Assembly: GCA_041584015.1 (NCBI GenBank)
Contig: JBFHES010000037.1
Location: forward strand, 1-25,114
Source of the DNA: JBFHES01 sp041584015
GTDB taxonomy: Bacteria; Bacteroidota; Bacteroidia; Bacteroidales; M50B96
Direction: 5' to 3'
Length of the DNA stretch: 25,114 bases
Shown here one piece after another: positions 1 through 6,873 of this stretch. The translations under genes and the position numbers were made by a program. The notes beneath the pieces were generated by a model. It had not been told where the DNA came from, searched no databases, and was given only the letters and a program-made list of their open reading frames with translations. Numbering within the stretch: the first letter of the stretch is position 1; each line of letters begins with the position of its first letter.

Positions 1-629
1 AGCTCTGCAAAGGTAATTACCTCGTCGAGCTCGGTTGATTCTGTTTTTTTAGCCACACATGGTCCAATGAAAACTACCGGTGGATTATCGTATTTTTCCT
101 TCACCAGGCGCGCAATAGCAACCATTGGCGAAACTATTGGAGCAAGCTTATCTACCTGCCCCGGATAATACTTCTCAATAAAATTAACTATGGCCGGACA
201 ATCAGATGTTATCAATGGTTTACCCGGATTATCAATATGAAATTGCTTGTAAGTTTCGGCAACAAGATCGGCTCCAAAGCTAACCTCAACAACTTTGTCG
301 AAACCTAACTGACGTATCATGCTAACAAACTGGCGGTGCTCGGTTATCTCCTGAAACTCTGCGGGAAAGGAAGGAGCAACGCATGCCACTACTCCATTCC
401 CGCTACCTAACAAACTAAAGACATTGTCTATGGTAGACAAATAATTTTTAGCGCCTTGACTGCATACTTTCACGCAGTTGCCGCAACCGATGCATCTATC
501 CCCTATAACCTCGGCTTGTCCATTAATTATTTTTATTGCTTTCACGGGACATTCGCGCACACAGGTATAACATACCCTGCATTTGTTCTTTACAGTATAT
601 ACCAGATTTGTATTGTGCGCTTGTTCCAT
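1..629 (-). CDS. HsfB/HydS-like putative sensory [FeFe] hydrogenase (3' part outside window)
   Basis: Only the first 209 codons are in the window; the C-terminus lies beyond base 1. Two [4Fe-4S] motifs come first (C17/C20/C23/C27 and C46/C49/C52/C56), then the start of an [FeFe]-hydrogenase H-cluster domain. The L1 motif reads TSDCP (142-145 region) instead of TSCCP, the Lys before the Ser-Pro of the next motif is Val (V166-S167-P168), and L2 is GPCVAKK (C191) instead of MPCTAKK. The cluster ligands C144 and C191 remain, but the proton-relay Cys, the cyanide-binding Lys and the Met of catalytic enzymes are absent. This pattern fits the sensory (HsfB/HydS) branch, which in known members often carries a C-terminal PAS domain; that part is not visible here. 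The ATG at 629 lies 19 bases after the hydA stop, so it is probably co-transcribed with hydCBA. Role inferred: H2 or redox sensing, not bulk catalysis. Confidence 0.85.
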   Translation of the reverse strand, partial: MEQAHNTNLVYTVKNKCRVCYTCVRECPVKAIKIINGQAEVIGDRCIGCGNCVKVCSQGAKNYLSTIDNVFSLLGSGNGVVACVAPSFPAEFQEITEHRQFVSMIRQLGFDKVVEVSFGADLVAETYKQFHIDNPGKPLITSDCPAIVNFIEKYYPGQVDKLAPIVSPMVAIARLVKEKYDNPPVVFIGPCVAKKTESTELDEVITFAE

Positions 630-648
630 GACTCTGCTTAGAATAAGA

Positions 649-2376
649 CTATAAATAGATATCTTTTCTTACTTTATAATGTGTGTGCAATAGCTCGTGG
701 CTCTTATGTCCGCATGGTTTCTCTAGGAACTCATCATATAAAGCAATGATGTCTGGATTCTTGTGAGAAACACGTAAGCTTTCGTTCATATCAGTTGCAT
801 AAAGTGATTTCATTCGTGCAACCAGGTCTTCTGGTTTTGCACCAATTTTCTGACCACCACCTGCAATACATCCTGATGGACATGCCATAACTTCAATGAA
901 TTGAATATCATCACGACCATCTCTAATCTCGTCAAGCAATATTTTGGCATTGGCCATTCCGTTTACAACTGCAACACCAAGTGTTAAGTCGCCAATTGGA
1001 ATTTGAGCTTCTTTTCTTGATTTCATTCCACGTACATCTTTCACCTGGAATTTAATCATCTCTTTACCGGTCAATTTATAATGGGCTGTACGAATTGCAG
1101 CTTCCATTACACCACCAGTTGCACCAAACAGTTTACCAGCTGTACTTCTTGCTCCAAGCAGCGAATTAGTTCCTTCTGGCTCTAGTTTAGTAATATCGAT
1201 TCCGTGCATTTTAATAAACTGAGCAAACTCTCTGGTTGTTAAAACTGCATCAACATCGGTAATTCCTTTGGTGGTCATTTCCTCGCGCTGTGCTTCAAAC
1301 TTTTTAGCGGTACAAGGCATGATTGATACGGAGTAAATCTTTGAAGGAGCAATCTGGCTCTTATCTGCAAAATGTGATTTAATAACAGCACCCATCATTT
1401 GTTGTGGTGACTTACAGCTTGAAAGATTCTCTAGAAAATCTGGAGCAAACTCTTCAGCATATTTAACCCAACCCGGGCAGCAGCTTGTTACCATTGGTAA
1501 TTTACCACCGTTTACAATACGTTGAATCAACTCTTCCGATTCTTCCATAATAGTAAGGTCGGCTGTAAAACTGGTATCGAATACATAATCGAATCCCATT
1601 TTACGAAGAGCAGCGTTCATTATTCCATTAATATCTGTACCTGCTTGCATATCGAAATCTTCGGCAAGAGAGATGGAAATTGATGGAGCATATTGAACTA
1701 CAACTGTTGTATCTGGATCCTGAATTGCTTCCTGAATTTCAGCAAAGTGATCTTGCTCTGCTAAAGCTCCTGTAGGACAAACCATAATACACTGTCCACA
1801 GTTGATACATGAAGAAACGTTAAGTCCATCGTTGAATGTTGGAGCAATAATTGTTTCGCTACCACGATTTACAAAATCGATACAGGCAACGCCCATTACC
1901 TCTTCACATACGGCAACACATCTACCACAAAGAATACACTTTGCTGGATCGCGTACCAAACTAGCGCTACTTAGGTCTAGATGATATTCGTTCTTCTCTC
2001 CTCTAATTCTTCTGTCGCGAACATGAAGATCTTCTGCTAAGTCTTGTAACTCGCAGTTTTTATTTCTAACACAATATAAGCAGTCGTCTGGGTGATTAGA
2101 AAGCAATAATTCTACGATTGTCTTTCTTGATTCAACAACTCTTTCTGAGTGTGTTTTTATTTCCATTCCTTGTTCAACAGGATATGAACAAGCAGTAATT
2201 AATTTTCCTGTTTTGTCATTCTCAACAACGCACATTCTACATGCACCAGTTGGAAATCTGTCTTTGATATGACAAAGTGTAGGGATATTAAACCCGTTTC
2301 TATTGAGCGCATCCAGCAATAACTCCCCTTCGTGCACCTCTAATGGCTGATTGTTTACGTCTATAGTGAAATCCAT
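649..2376 (-). CDS. hydA: [FeFe] hydrogenase catalytic subunit HydA (group A, HydABC type)
   Basis: Cytoplasmic H2-evolving/consuming subunit of a trimeric HydABC hydrogenase, 575 residues. Domains in order: N-terminal [2Fe-2S] ferredoxin (C35, C46, C49, C63); His-Cys [4Fe-4S] site (H95, C99, C102, C108); two-[4Fe-4S] ferredoxin domain (C147/150/153/157 and C190/193/196/200); H-cluster domain with L1 TSCCPGW (C299 proton relay, C300 ligand), Lys322 in CKSP, L2 MPCTAKK (C355) and L3 EVMACPSGC (C499, C503); then a small-subunit-like C-terminal tail. All catalytic residues I checked are present, so the enzyme should be active. It is shorter than the Thermotoga HydA as I remember it, lacking the extra C-terminal [2Fe-2S] extension. 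It follows hydB by 19 bases. Whether it bifurcates electrons (NADH plus ferredoxin) or is simply NAD-linked cannot be settled from sequence; the gene order supports bifurcation. Confidence 0.96.
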   Translation of the reverse strand: MDFTIDVNNQPLEVHEGELLLDALNRNGFNIPTLCHIKDRFPTGACRMCVVENDKTGKLITACSYPVEQGMEIKTHSERVVESRKTIVELLLSNHPDDCLYCVRNKNCELQDLAEDLHVRDRRIRGEKNEYHLDLSSASLVRDPAKCILCGRCVAVCEEVMGVACIDFVNRGSETIIAPTFNDGLNVSSCINCGQCIMVCPTGALAEQDHFAEIQEAIQDPDTTVVVQYAPSISISLAEDFDMQAGTDINGIMNAALRKMGFDYVFDTSFTADLTIMEESEELIQRIVNGGKLPMVTSCCPGWVKYAEEFAPDFLENLSSCKSPQQMMGAVIKSHFADKSQIAPSKIYSVSIMPCTAKKFEAQREEMTTKGITDVDAVLTTREFAQFIKMHGIDITKLEPEGTNSLLGARSTAGKLFGATGGVMEAAIRTAHYKLTGKEMIKFQVKDVRGMKSRKEAQIPIGDLTLGVAVVNGMANAKILLDEIRDGRDDIQFIEVMACPSGCIAGGGQKIGAKPEDLVARMKSLYATDMNESLRVSHKNPDIIALYDEFLEKPCGHKSHELLHTHYKVRKDIYL

Positions 2377-2395
2377 TTTCTTTTCTTTTTACGAG

Positions 2396-4339
2396 TTAAC
2401 TAATATCAATAGCATCGAATTTACAAGCATCATGACATGCACCGCATGAGATACATTTATCTTCAATGATAAAATGTGGTGTTTTACGTGCACCAATAAT
2501 TGCATCGGTAGGACACTTCTTCTTACAAACCATACAACCTGTACACTTATCTACATCAATTGTAAAAGTTCGCAGATCAGTACAAACACCAGCAGAACAT
2601 TTTCTGTCGAATAGGTGCTCTTCATATTCATCGCGGAACCAAGTTAGTGTACTTAAAACCGGATTTGGAGCAGTTTGACCTAATCCGCAAAGTGATGTTT
2701 CTTTAATTACTTTGCTTAATTTCTCTAATTGCATTACGCTCTTAATACGCTCCAATGGTTCGTATTTAGCAGCATCGGTTGGTTTTTTGGTAATGCTCTC
2801 AAGAATCTCTAACATTCTTCTGGTTCCCTCGCGACATGGAATACATTTTCCACAACTCTCGCGCTGAATAAAGTCCATAAAGAATTTAGCAACATCTACC
2901 ATACAAGTGTCTTCGTCCATAACAACCAAACCACCTGATCCCATCATGGCACCAACTTCAACCAATGATTCGTAATCGATTTTAATATCAAGGTTTACCT
3001 TAGTGATACATCCACCTGAAGGTCCACCCATTTGAACAGCCTTAAATTCTTTACCGTTTGGAATACCGCCACCAATTTTAAAAATTACGTCGCGTACTGT
3101 TGTTCCCATTGGCACTTCAATAAGACCAGTTAAGCTTACCTTACCTGAAAGAGCAAATACTTTTGTTCCTTTTGATGTTTCAGTTCCTCTTGCTGCAAAC
3201 CACTCAGCACCATTAGAAATAATTGAAGGTACGTTTGAAAGTGACTCAACATTATTGATGATGGTCGGTTTTCCGAACAAACCCGAAACAGCTGGGAATG
3301 GTGGTCGAGGGCGTGGCATACCACGTTTACCTTCTATACTATGAATAAGTGCAGTTTCTTCTCCGCAAACAAATGCACCAGCTCCCATTTTAACTTTTAA
3401 TTTAAAGTCAAAACCTGAACCGTATACGTTCTTTCCAATAAAGCCATATTCTTCGGCCTGTGTGATAGCAATTTTTAATCGCTCAATTGCCAATGGATAC
3501 TCGGCTCTGATATAAACGATAGCTTCGCTTGCGCCAATTCCATAAGCCGCAATAGCCATACCTTCAATTAAGCGGTGTGGGTCACCCTCAATTACAGCAC
3601 GGTCCATAAATGCACCTGGATCTCCCTCATCGGCGTTACAGATAAGGTATTTTTGATCGGCTTTTGTATTAGAAGCAAATTTCCATTTTTTACCTGTAGG
3701 GAATCCACCGCCTCCACGGCCTCTTAAACCGCTGGCCTCAACAATGTCGCAAACCTTAGCTGGCTGTTCTTTATTGATGATGTCCACATAGCCTTTATAA
3801 CCGCCATATGCAATATACTCGTCGATACTTATTGGGTTTACAATACCACAATTCTGAAGTACCAAACGTTCCTGAGGAGCAAAGAAAGCATGATCTTTAA
3901 TGTCCTGAACATTCTCCCATGTGCGCTGCTCGTTATCAAACTGGCATAGTACCTCTTGATTTTCAATGTCCATGTTAAAGGCAGCTGCCAATACATCGTC
4001 AACCTTATCGGCAGTTACATGCTCAAATGATACTCTGTTGAATCCTGGTAATTTTACATCAACCAATGGCTCAGAAGAGCAAAGGCCAATACAACCAACT
4101 TCAACTAATTCAGCTTCAATCTTGTTTTTAGCAAGATACTCCTGTACTGCCAGTTTTGTTTTACCGGCTCCGGCTCCTAAACCACATGTACCGGCACCAA
4201 TATAAATAACAGGCTGCTCCACATCTACTTTTGTGATGAGCCTTAAGTTCTTTAATACCTCTTCTTTTGGGGTATTTCCCTGGTCAGTAATAATATTTTT
4301 GATCAGGAAATCTTTATAATTATTATTCAAAATTTCCAT
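2396..4339 (-). CDS. hydB: HydB / NuoF-like flavin and NAD(H)-binding hydrogenase subunit
   Basis: FMN- and NAD(H)-binding subunit of the HydABC complex, 647 residues from the chosen ATG. Domains: thioredoxin-like [2Fe-2S] region (C52, C83, C87), NuoF FMN/NADH core with GRGGGGFPTGKKW (207-219) and the CNADEGDPGAF stretch (234-244), SLBB-type segment (about 395-440), NuoF [4Fe-4S] site (C496, C499, C502, C551), a Cys pair at 581/586, and two C-terminal [4Fe-4S] motifs (C599/602/605/609 and C629/632/635/639). The last module distinguishes hydrogenase HydB from complex I NuoF. The reading frame opens further upstream with a TTG at 4375 inside hydC, but the ATG at 4339 is one base past the hydC stop, so I use that. 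The N-terminal iron-sulfur region shows only three of four expected cysteines, with Gly57 near the position of the second. Confidence 0.96.
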   Translation of the reverse strand: MEILNNNYKDFLIKNIITDQGNTPKEEVLKNLRLITKVDVEQPVIYIGAGTCGLGAGAGKTKLAVQEYLAKNKIEAELVEVGCIGLCSSEPLVDVKLPGFNRVSFEHVTADKVDDVLAAAFNMDIENQEVLCQFDNEQRTWENVQDIKDHAFFAPQERLVLQNCGIVNPISIDEYIAYGGYKGYVDIINKEQPAKVCDIVEASGLRGRGGGGFPTGKKWKFASNTKADQKYLICNADEGDPGAFMDRAVIEGDPHRLIEGMAIAAYGIGASEAIVYIRAEYPLAIERLKIAITQAEEYGFIGKNVYGSGFDFKLKVKMGAGAFVCGEETALIHSIEGKRGMPRPRPPFPAVSGLFGKPTIINNVESLSNVPSIISNGAEWFAARGTETSKGTKVFALSGKVSLTGLIEVPMGTTVRDVIFKIGGGIPNGKEFKAVQMGGPSGGCITKVNLDIKIDYESLVEVGAMMGSGGLVVMDEDTCMVDVAKFFMDFIQRESCGKCIPCREGTRRMLEILESITKKPTDAAKYEPLERIKSVMQLEKLSKVIKETSLCGLGQTAPNPVLSTLTWFRDEYEEHLFDRKCSAGVCTDLRTFTIDVDKCTGCMVCKKKCPTDAIIGARKTPHFIIEDKCISCGACHDACKFDAIDIS

Positions 4340-4340
4340 C

Positions 4341-4808
4341 TTACTTTTCGTTTTCAAGTTTCTTATAGTCTTCAACTATCTCTTTTATTGACTCGGCAGT
4401 AACTTTTGCGTGGAATTCGCCATTCACAGAAATAACTGGAGCCAATCCACAAGCGCCAATACAGGCAACAACCTCAACGGAAAATAGTCCATCACGTGAA
4501 GTTTGTCCGGCTTTAATTTTTAAAACTTTTTCTAGTTCTTCTAATACTGTAGCAGAACCTAATACATGGCATGCAGTTCCCCTGCAAACCTGAATATGGT
4601 GCTTACCTAATGGCTCGAACCTAAACTGATTATAGAAGGTAGCAACTCCGTATATCTTGCTGGTAGGAAGTTTTAAATATTTTCCAACCTCTACTACGGA
4701 ATCTTTTGAAAGGAATCCTTCATTATCTTGAATTTCCTGTAAGATGGGAATCAAATTTTCCCTCTTCTGGTCAGGATACTTAGTTAATATTTGATCAACA
4801 ACAATCAT
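4341..4808 (-). CDS. hydC: HydC / NuoE-like [2Fe-2S] hydrogenase subunit
   Basis: Thioredoxin-fold [2Fe-2S] electron-transfer subunit of the hydrogenase, 155 residues, about the usual NuoE length. An N-terminal helical bundle (1-60, with KIYGVATFYNQF just before the cluster domain) precedes the cluster ligands C75, C80 (CRGTAC), C116 and C120 (CIGAC). It passes electrons between the HydB flavin and the rest of the complex in known HydABC enzymes. The frame could open at a TTG two codons earlier (4814), but the ATG at 4808 encodes MIVVDQ and is the better start. It is the first enzyme gene of the hydC-hydB-hydA run; its stop and the hydB start are one base apart. A 175-base leader with strong inverted repeats separates it from the upstream response regulator. 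Confidence 0.95.
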   Translation of the reverse strand: MIVVDQILTKYPDQKRENLIPILQEIQDNEGFLSKDSVVEVGKYLKLPTSKIYGVATFYNQFRFEPLGKHHIQVCRGTACHVLGSATVLEELEKVLKIKAGQTSRDGLFSVEVVACIGACGLAPVISVNGEFHAKVTAESIKEIVEDYKKLENEK

Positions 4809-4866
4809 TTCCAACTTTTTATATGTTACACGATTACTTACGGTACTGGGTCTTGTTTTGCTCCCT

Positions 4867-4984
4867 ATCAGCCGTTCATTTTGTTTTTATCACTTACCTA
4901 AAGAACATAACTGCGAAGGGAGTAATGGCCGGGATGAAAGCAGGCAGCCCCTTCTAACCGCCTGCTGTCTATCCTGCGGCTGAT
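4867..4984 (-). ncRNA. Candidate structured RNA in the leader of hydCBA
   Basis: This gap is visibly GC-richer than other intergenic DNA here and carries nested complementary segments. An 8-base pair-perfect outer stem joins ATCAGCCG (4867-4874) to CGGCTGAT (4977-4984). Directly inside, 4930-4935 pairs with 4971-4976 (one pair is G-U on the plus strand, A-C on the minus). A 7-base stem, AGCAGGC (4939-4945) with GCCTGCT (4960-4966), closes a 14-base loop. That loop contains CCCTTC (4949-4954), complementary to GAAGGG (4915-4920), so a pseudoknot is possible. No run of T follows on the minus strand, arguing against a simple terminator. It lies 58 bases before the hydC ATG, a riboswitch-like position, but the G-U pair mildly favours a plus-strand RNA. 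I recognise no known riboswitch family. Confidence 0.45.
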
Positions 4985-5490
4985 TAATTATTAAAAAATC
5001 TCTTAATTTCAGGGATTAAAACTTCAGCGTGCACAGGCTTTCTGATAAATGCATTTACCGGGAAGAAAATATTATCACCATCTTCGTTACGGTAGTCAAC
5101 ACCAGCATCACCAGTTTCAATGTTCTTCAAAAGAAGTACATCAAGATCCTTATAATTTGGATCGTTTCTGAACTCGCGAGCCATTTGTTGCACACTTGGT
5201 TTTGTTGTTACCAAAGCGTCAATAGAGCTTTGCATAATTACAGGCATTCCTTTTAAATCAGGATTGTCCATTATTTCTTTTGCTAACTCAAATCCTTCGA
5301 ATTGAGTATTCATCATTACATCGAGAATAGCAAGATCTGGTTTCCAGCTTTTGATTAGTTTTAGACCTTGTTTCTTATCATTAGCTGATAATACTTCAAA
5401 ACCTTCTTTTTTAAGGATTGCCTCTACAATGTTGATAACATCGATATCGTCGTCTACGATTAAAACTTTTTTTGTTTCCATGACATTCAT
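4984..5490 (-). CDS. Receiver-only response regulator with an insertion before the last strand
   Basis: Stand-alone receiver domain, 168 residues, with no DNA-binding or output domain. The acidic pocket is VDDD (D13-D15), the phospho-acceptor is D57 (LAILDVMM), the switch Ser is S88 and the conserved Lys is K151 (FIRKP). In a canonical receiver the last two are about 22 residues apart; here they are 63 apart, so roughly 40 residues, rich in charged residues, are inserted between beta-4 and beta-5. The start is an ATG at 5490, nine bases after the stop of the preceding receiver gene; another ATG is at 5481. Because it lies between another receiver and hydCBA it is probably part of the signalling of the hydrogenase locus, perhaps receiving phosphate from a kinase not in the window. 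The fold assignment is firm, the partner is inference. Confidence 0.88.
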   Translation of the reverse strand: MNVMETKKVLIVDDDIDVINIVEAILKKEGFEVLSANDKKQGLKLIKSWKPDLAILDVMMNTQFEGFELAKEIMDNPDLKGMPVIMQSSIDALVTTKPSVQQMAREFRNDPNYKDLDVLLLKNIETGDAGVDYRNEDGDNIFFPVNAFIRKPVHAEVLIPEIKRFFNN

Positions 5491-5499
5491 TTTTAAATT

Positions 5500-5919
5500 T
5501 TACAATTCGTTTGTCTTTAGCTTATTATAATCGTCAGGCATGTAAAAGGTGCCTAATAAAACAGTTTCAATAGCTCTCTCAATCTCTCTTCTATTCGTAT
5601 TTTTAGTAAAGAAGCCATTAATACCAGCTAGTCTCATCTCATCCATTCTTACCTGCTCAAAATGCTGCACCATACCTATTACCTGAGCATCTGAATTATC
5701 TTTTAGAAAACTTATCAGATTCTGTCCGCAATCGGTACATTGCATGCCTATATCCATTAGAATAATATCAGCAGTTTTGAATTTTGGGTTGTTGATTAAC
5801 TCGGTACTATTGCCTCCTTCAGCAACTATATTAACATGCAAATTCGATAACACCACTTTTAGTCCATTTCTATAGACCTCATGGTTATCGATAATTGCTA
5901 TGTTAATGTGCTTTGTCAT
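5500..5919 (-). CDS. NarL/FixJ-type receiver-only response regulator lacking the HTH domain
   Basis: 139-residue receiver resembling the N-terminal half of NarL/FixJ regulators, ending about where the LuxR-type helix-turn-helix would begin. Visible residues: D11-N12 in the acidic pocket (usually Asp-Asp), D56 as phospho-acceptor (LMDIGM), K106 (FFTK) near the C-terminus. The conserved switch Ser/Thr is replaced (V84/Q85). The loop after D56, usually MPGMDG, reads MQCTDCG, placing a C61-x-x-C64 pair beside the phosphorylation site. A GTG at 5967 opens the frame earlier, but the ATG at 5919 begins a typical receiver N-terminus and lies downstream of a promoter-like sequence. First gene of the probable transcript leading to the hydrogenase. 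It may act through protein contacts; direct DNA binding is not expected. Confidence 0.85.
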   Translation of the reverse strand: MTKHINIAIIDNHEVYRNGLKVVLSNLHVNIVAEGGNSTELINNPKFKTADIILMDIGMQCTDCGQNLISFLKDNSDAQVIGMVQHFEQVRMDEMRLAGINGFFTKNTNRREIERAIETVLLGTFYMPDDYNKLKTNEL

Positions 5920-5940
5920 TTGCTTAATTATTATATGACT

Positions 5941-5969
5941 AAAATATAGTAAGTGATACGACAGCACAA
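5941..5969 (-). promoter_or_regulatory. Promoter-like sequence for the receiver-hydrogenase gene run
   Basis: On the minus strand TTG (5967-5969) is followed after 18 bases by TATATTTT (5941-5948), a 7 of 8 match to the Bacteroidota -7 box TAnnTTTG with near-normal spacing. The likely transcript would begin around 5933 and reach the ATG at 5919 with a very short leader. If read through, it covers both receivers, the leader element, hydC, hydB, hydA and the sensory hydrogenase. A second promoter closer to hydC is not excluded. Confidence 0.4.
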
Positions 5970-6291
5970 GGAGAAGTGTTACCGTTTTTAGGGTGTAAAG
6001 ATGTCCCGATTTTCCTATTCAAAAACCAGTACTTTTACGCAATTGCTTACAAGCAAGAAAAGAAACAGCACAAACAAGTCACTGATTACACAACACTTAC
6101 AACTCCCAACTATTCATTTAAAAACTGATAAAACTAAGCGACAACAATTGCATATTTTGTCAGGTTGCGCAAAAAAGCGCGTTTAATTCTGTCCTAAACA
6201 CCTCATTAAATTAGGGTAATATTTTACTCTATCTGCAACTCTGGCGCAACCATTTTTCATTCTAAGTCATCTTAATATCATCACAAAAAAA
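5970..6291. other. Divergent intergenic region without a convincing gene
   Basis: Between the minus-strand receiver run and the plus-strand lipoprotein gene there are roughly 320 bases. A 61-codon frame (6001-6186) is Lys/Thr/Ser-rich with no signal peptide or motif and I do not call it. A short inverted repeat, GCGC-A6-GCGC (6167-6180), is present but has no T tract. I found no exact TAnnTTTG box for the lipoprotein downstream. Confidence 0.5.
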
Positions 6292-6708
6292 ATGATCATG
6301 AGAACAGTTCTTGGACTTGCCTTATTTCTAATACTAGTTGCATCGTGCAAAGACGATGAAATCAAAGCTGATAATACTCCGCACCCATTGCAAACAGCCT
6401 GGATTAATCCTGAATATATAGATAATACCATTACTTTTAAGAAATCGACAGAACTGGCAAGCGACAGCTACGGCATTAAATTTCTAACAGACGGCAGCGT
6501 AATCGAACACAAGAATGCAGGCTTCTGTGGAACCCCTCCGATTACTTACGATTACTTTTATGGGGAATATAATTATAACGAGGAGATGATAAACATGACT
6601 GTTCCATTCTGGGGTGGCTCCATAGATATTGTATGGGAAGTACTTAATCTGAATAATACAACACTAGTTGTGAAAGTAATTGACCAGGTTTATCACGAAA
6701 ACTACTAA
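6292..6708 (+). CDS. Small predicted lipoprotein of unknown function
   Basis: 138-residue exported protein. Residues 1-18 form a hydrophobic signal sequence ending in the lipobox LVASC, with lipidation expected at C19, followed by KDDE; charged residues after the Cys often favour surface exposure in Bacteroidota, though the motif is not decisive. The mature part (about 120 residues) alternates short hydrophobic and polar stretches, as in a small beta-sandwich or lipocalin-like fold, with one other Cys (in GFCGTPP). I recognise no family. There are two possible ATG starts, 6292 and 6298, differing by two residues. It seems to be a single-gene unit: a 32-base palindrome that can act as its terminator lies 74 bases after the stop. 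Confidence 0.7.
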   Translation: MIMRTVLGLALFLILVASCKDDEIKADNTPHPLQTAWINPEYIDNTITFKKSTELASDSYGIKFLTDGSVIEHKNAGFCGTPPITYDYFYGEYNYNEEMINMTVPFWGGSIDIVWEVLNLNNTTLVVKVIDQVYHENY

Positions 6709-6781
6709 TTTAAAAATCAACTATTTAAACACCTGTATTTGATTGCTAAACACTTAACCTTGTTGAAGCAATCTACAAACC

Positions 6782-6813
6782 TTAAATAAAAGACTTTAAA
6801 GTCTTTTATTTAA
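6782..6813 (+). terminator. Perfect 32-base palindrome; AT-rich terminator and/or operator
   Basis: Bases 6782-6813 form a perfect palindrome centred on TTTAAA, with core AAAGACTTTAAAGTCTTT and T/A-rich arms. As RNA it gives a hairpin with a U-rich 3' arm, fitting a weak intrinsic terminator for the upstream lipoprotein on either strand. It also covers the -33 region of the promoter at 6825-6832, so an operator role for the mbnP operon is an alternative. Confidence 0.6.
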
Positions 6814-6824
6814 AACAATTCGCT

Positions 6825-6832
6825 AGATTTGC
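6825..6832 (+). promoter_or_regulatory. Bacteroidota -7 box for the mbnP-mbnH operon
   Basis: TAGATTTG is an exact match to TAnnTTTG, 42 bases before the ATG at 6874, giving a leader of about 35 bases. No TTG is present at the expected -33 position, which lies inside the neighbouring palindrome, suggesting that a bound regulator could modulate it. Confidence 0.55.
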
Positions 6833-6873
6833 GTGTTGACTTTTATATAAACAACACAAAGAGGGAACCTAGC

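Noticed and set aside
4340..4375. Upstream extension of hydB to a TTG start
   Set aside because: It would overlap hydC by 35 bases, while an ATG one base past the hydC stop gives a normal N-terminus.
4915..4984. Small SRP RNA-like words in the leader (GCCGGGATG, GCAG)
   Set aside because: The diagnostic SRP apical loop is absent and the folding is different, so the resemblance is taken as chance.
6167..6180. GCGC-A6-GCGC inverted repeat
   Set aside because: Four-base arms with no T tract; too short to call a terminator or operator.
6001..6186. 61-codon plus-strand frame in the divergent gap
   Set aside because: Low-complexity Lys/Ser/Thr composition, no signal peptide or motif, and no promoter box; likely chance.
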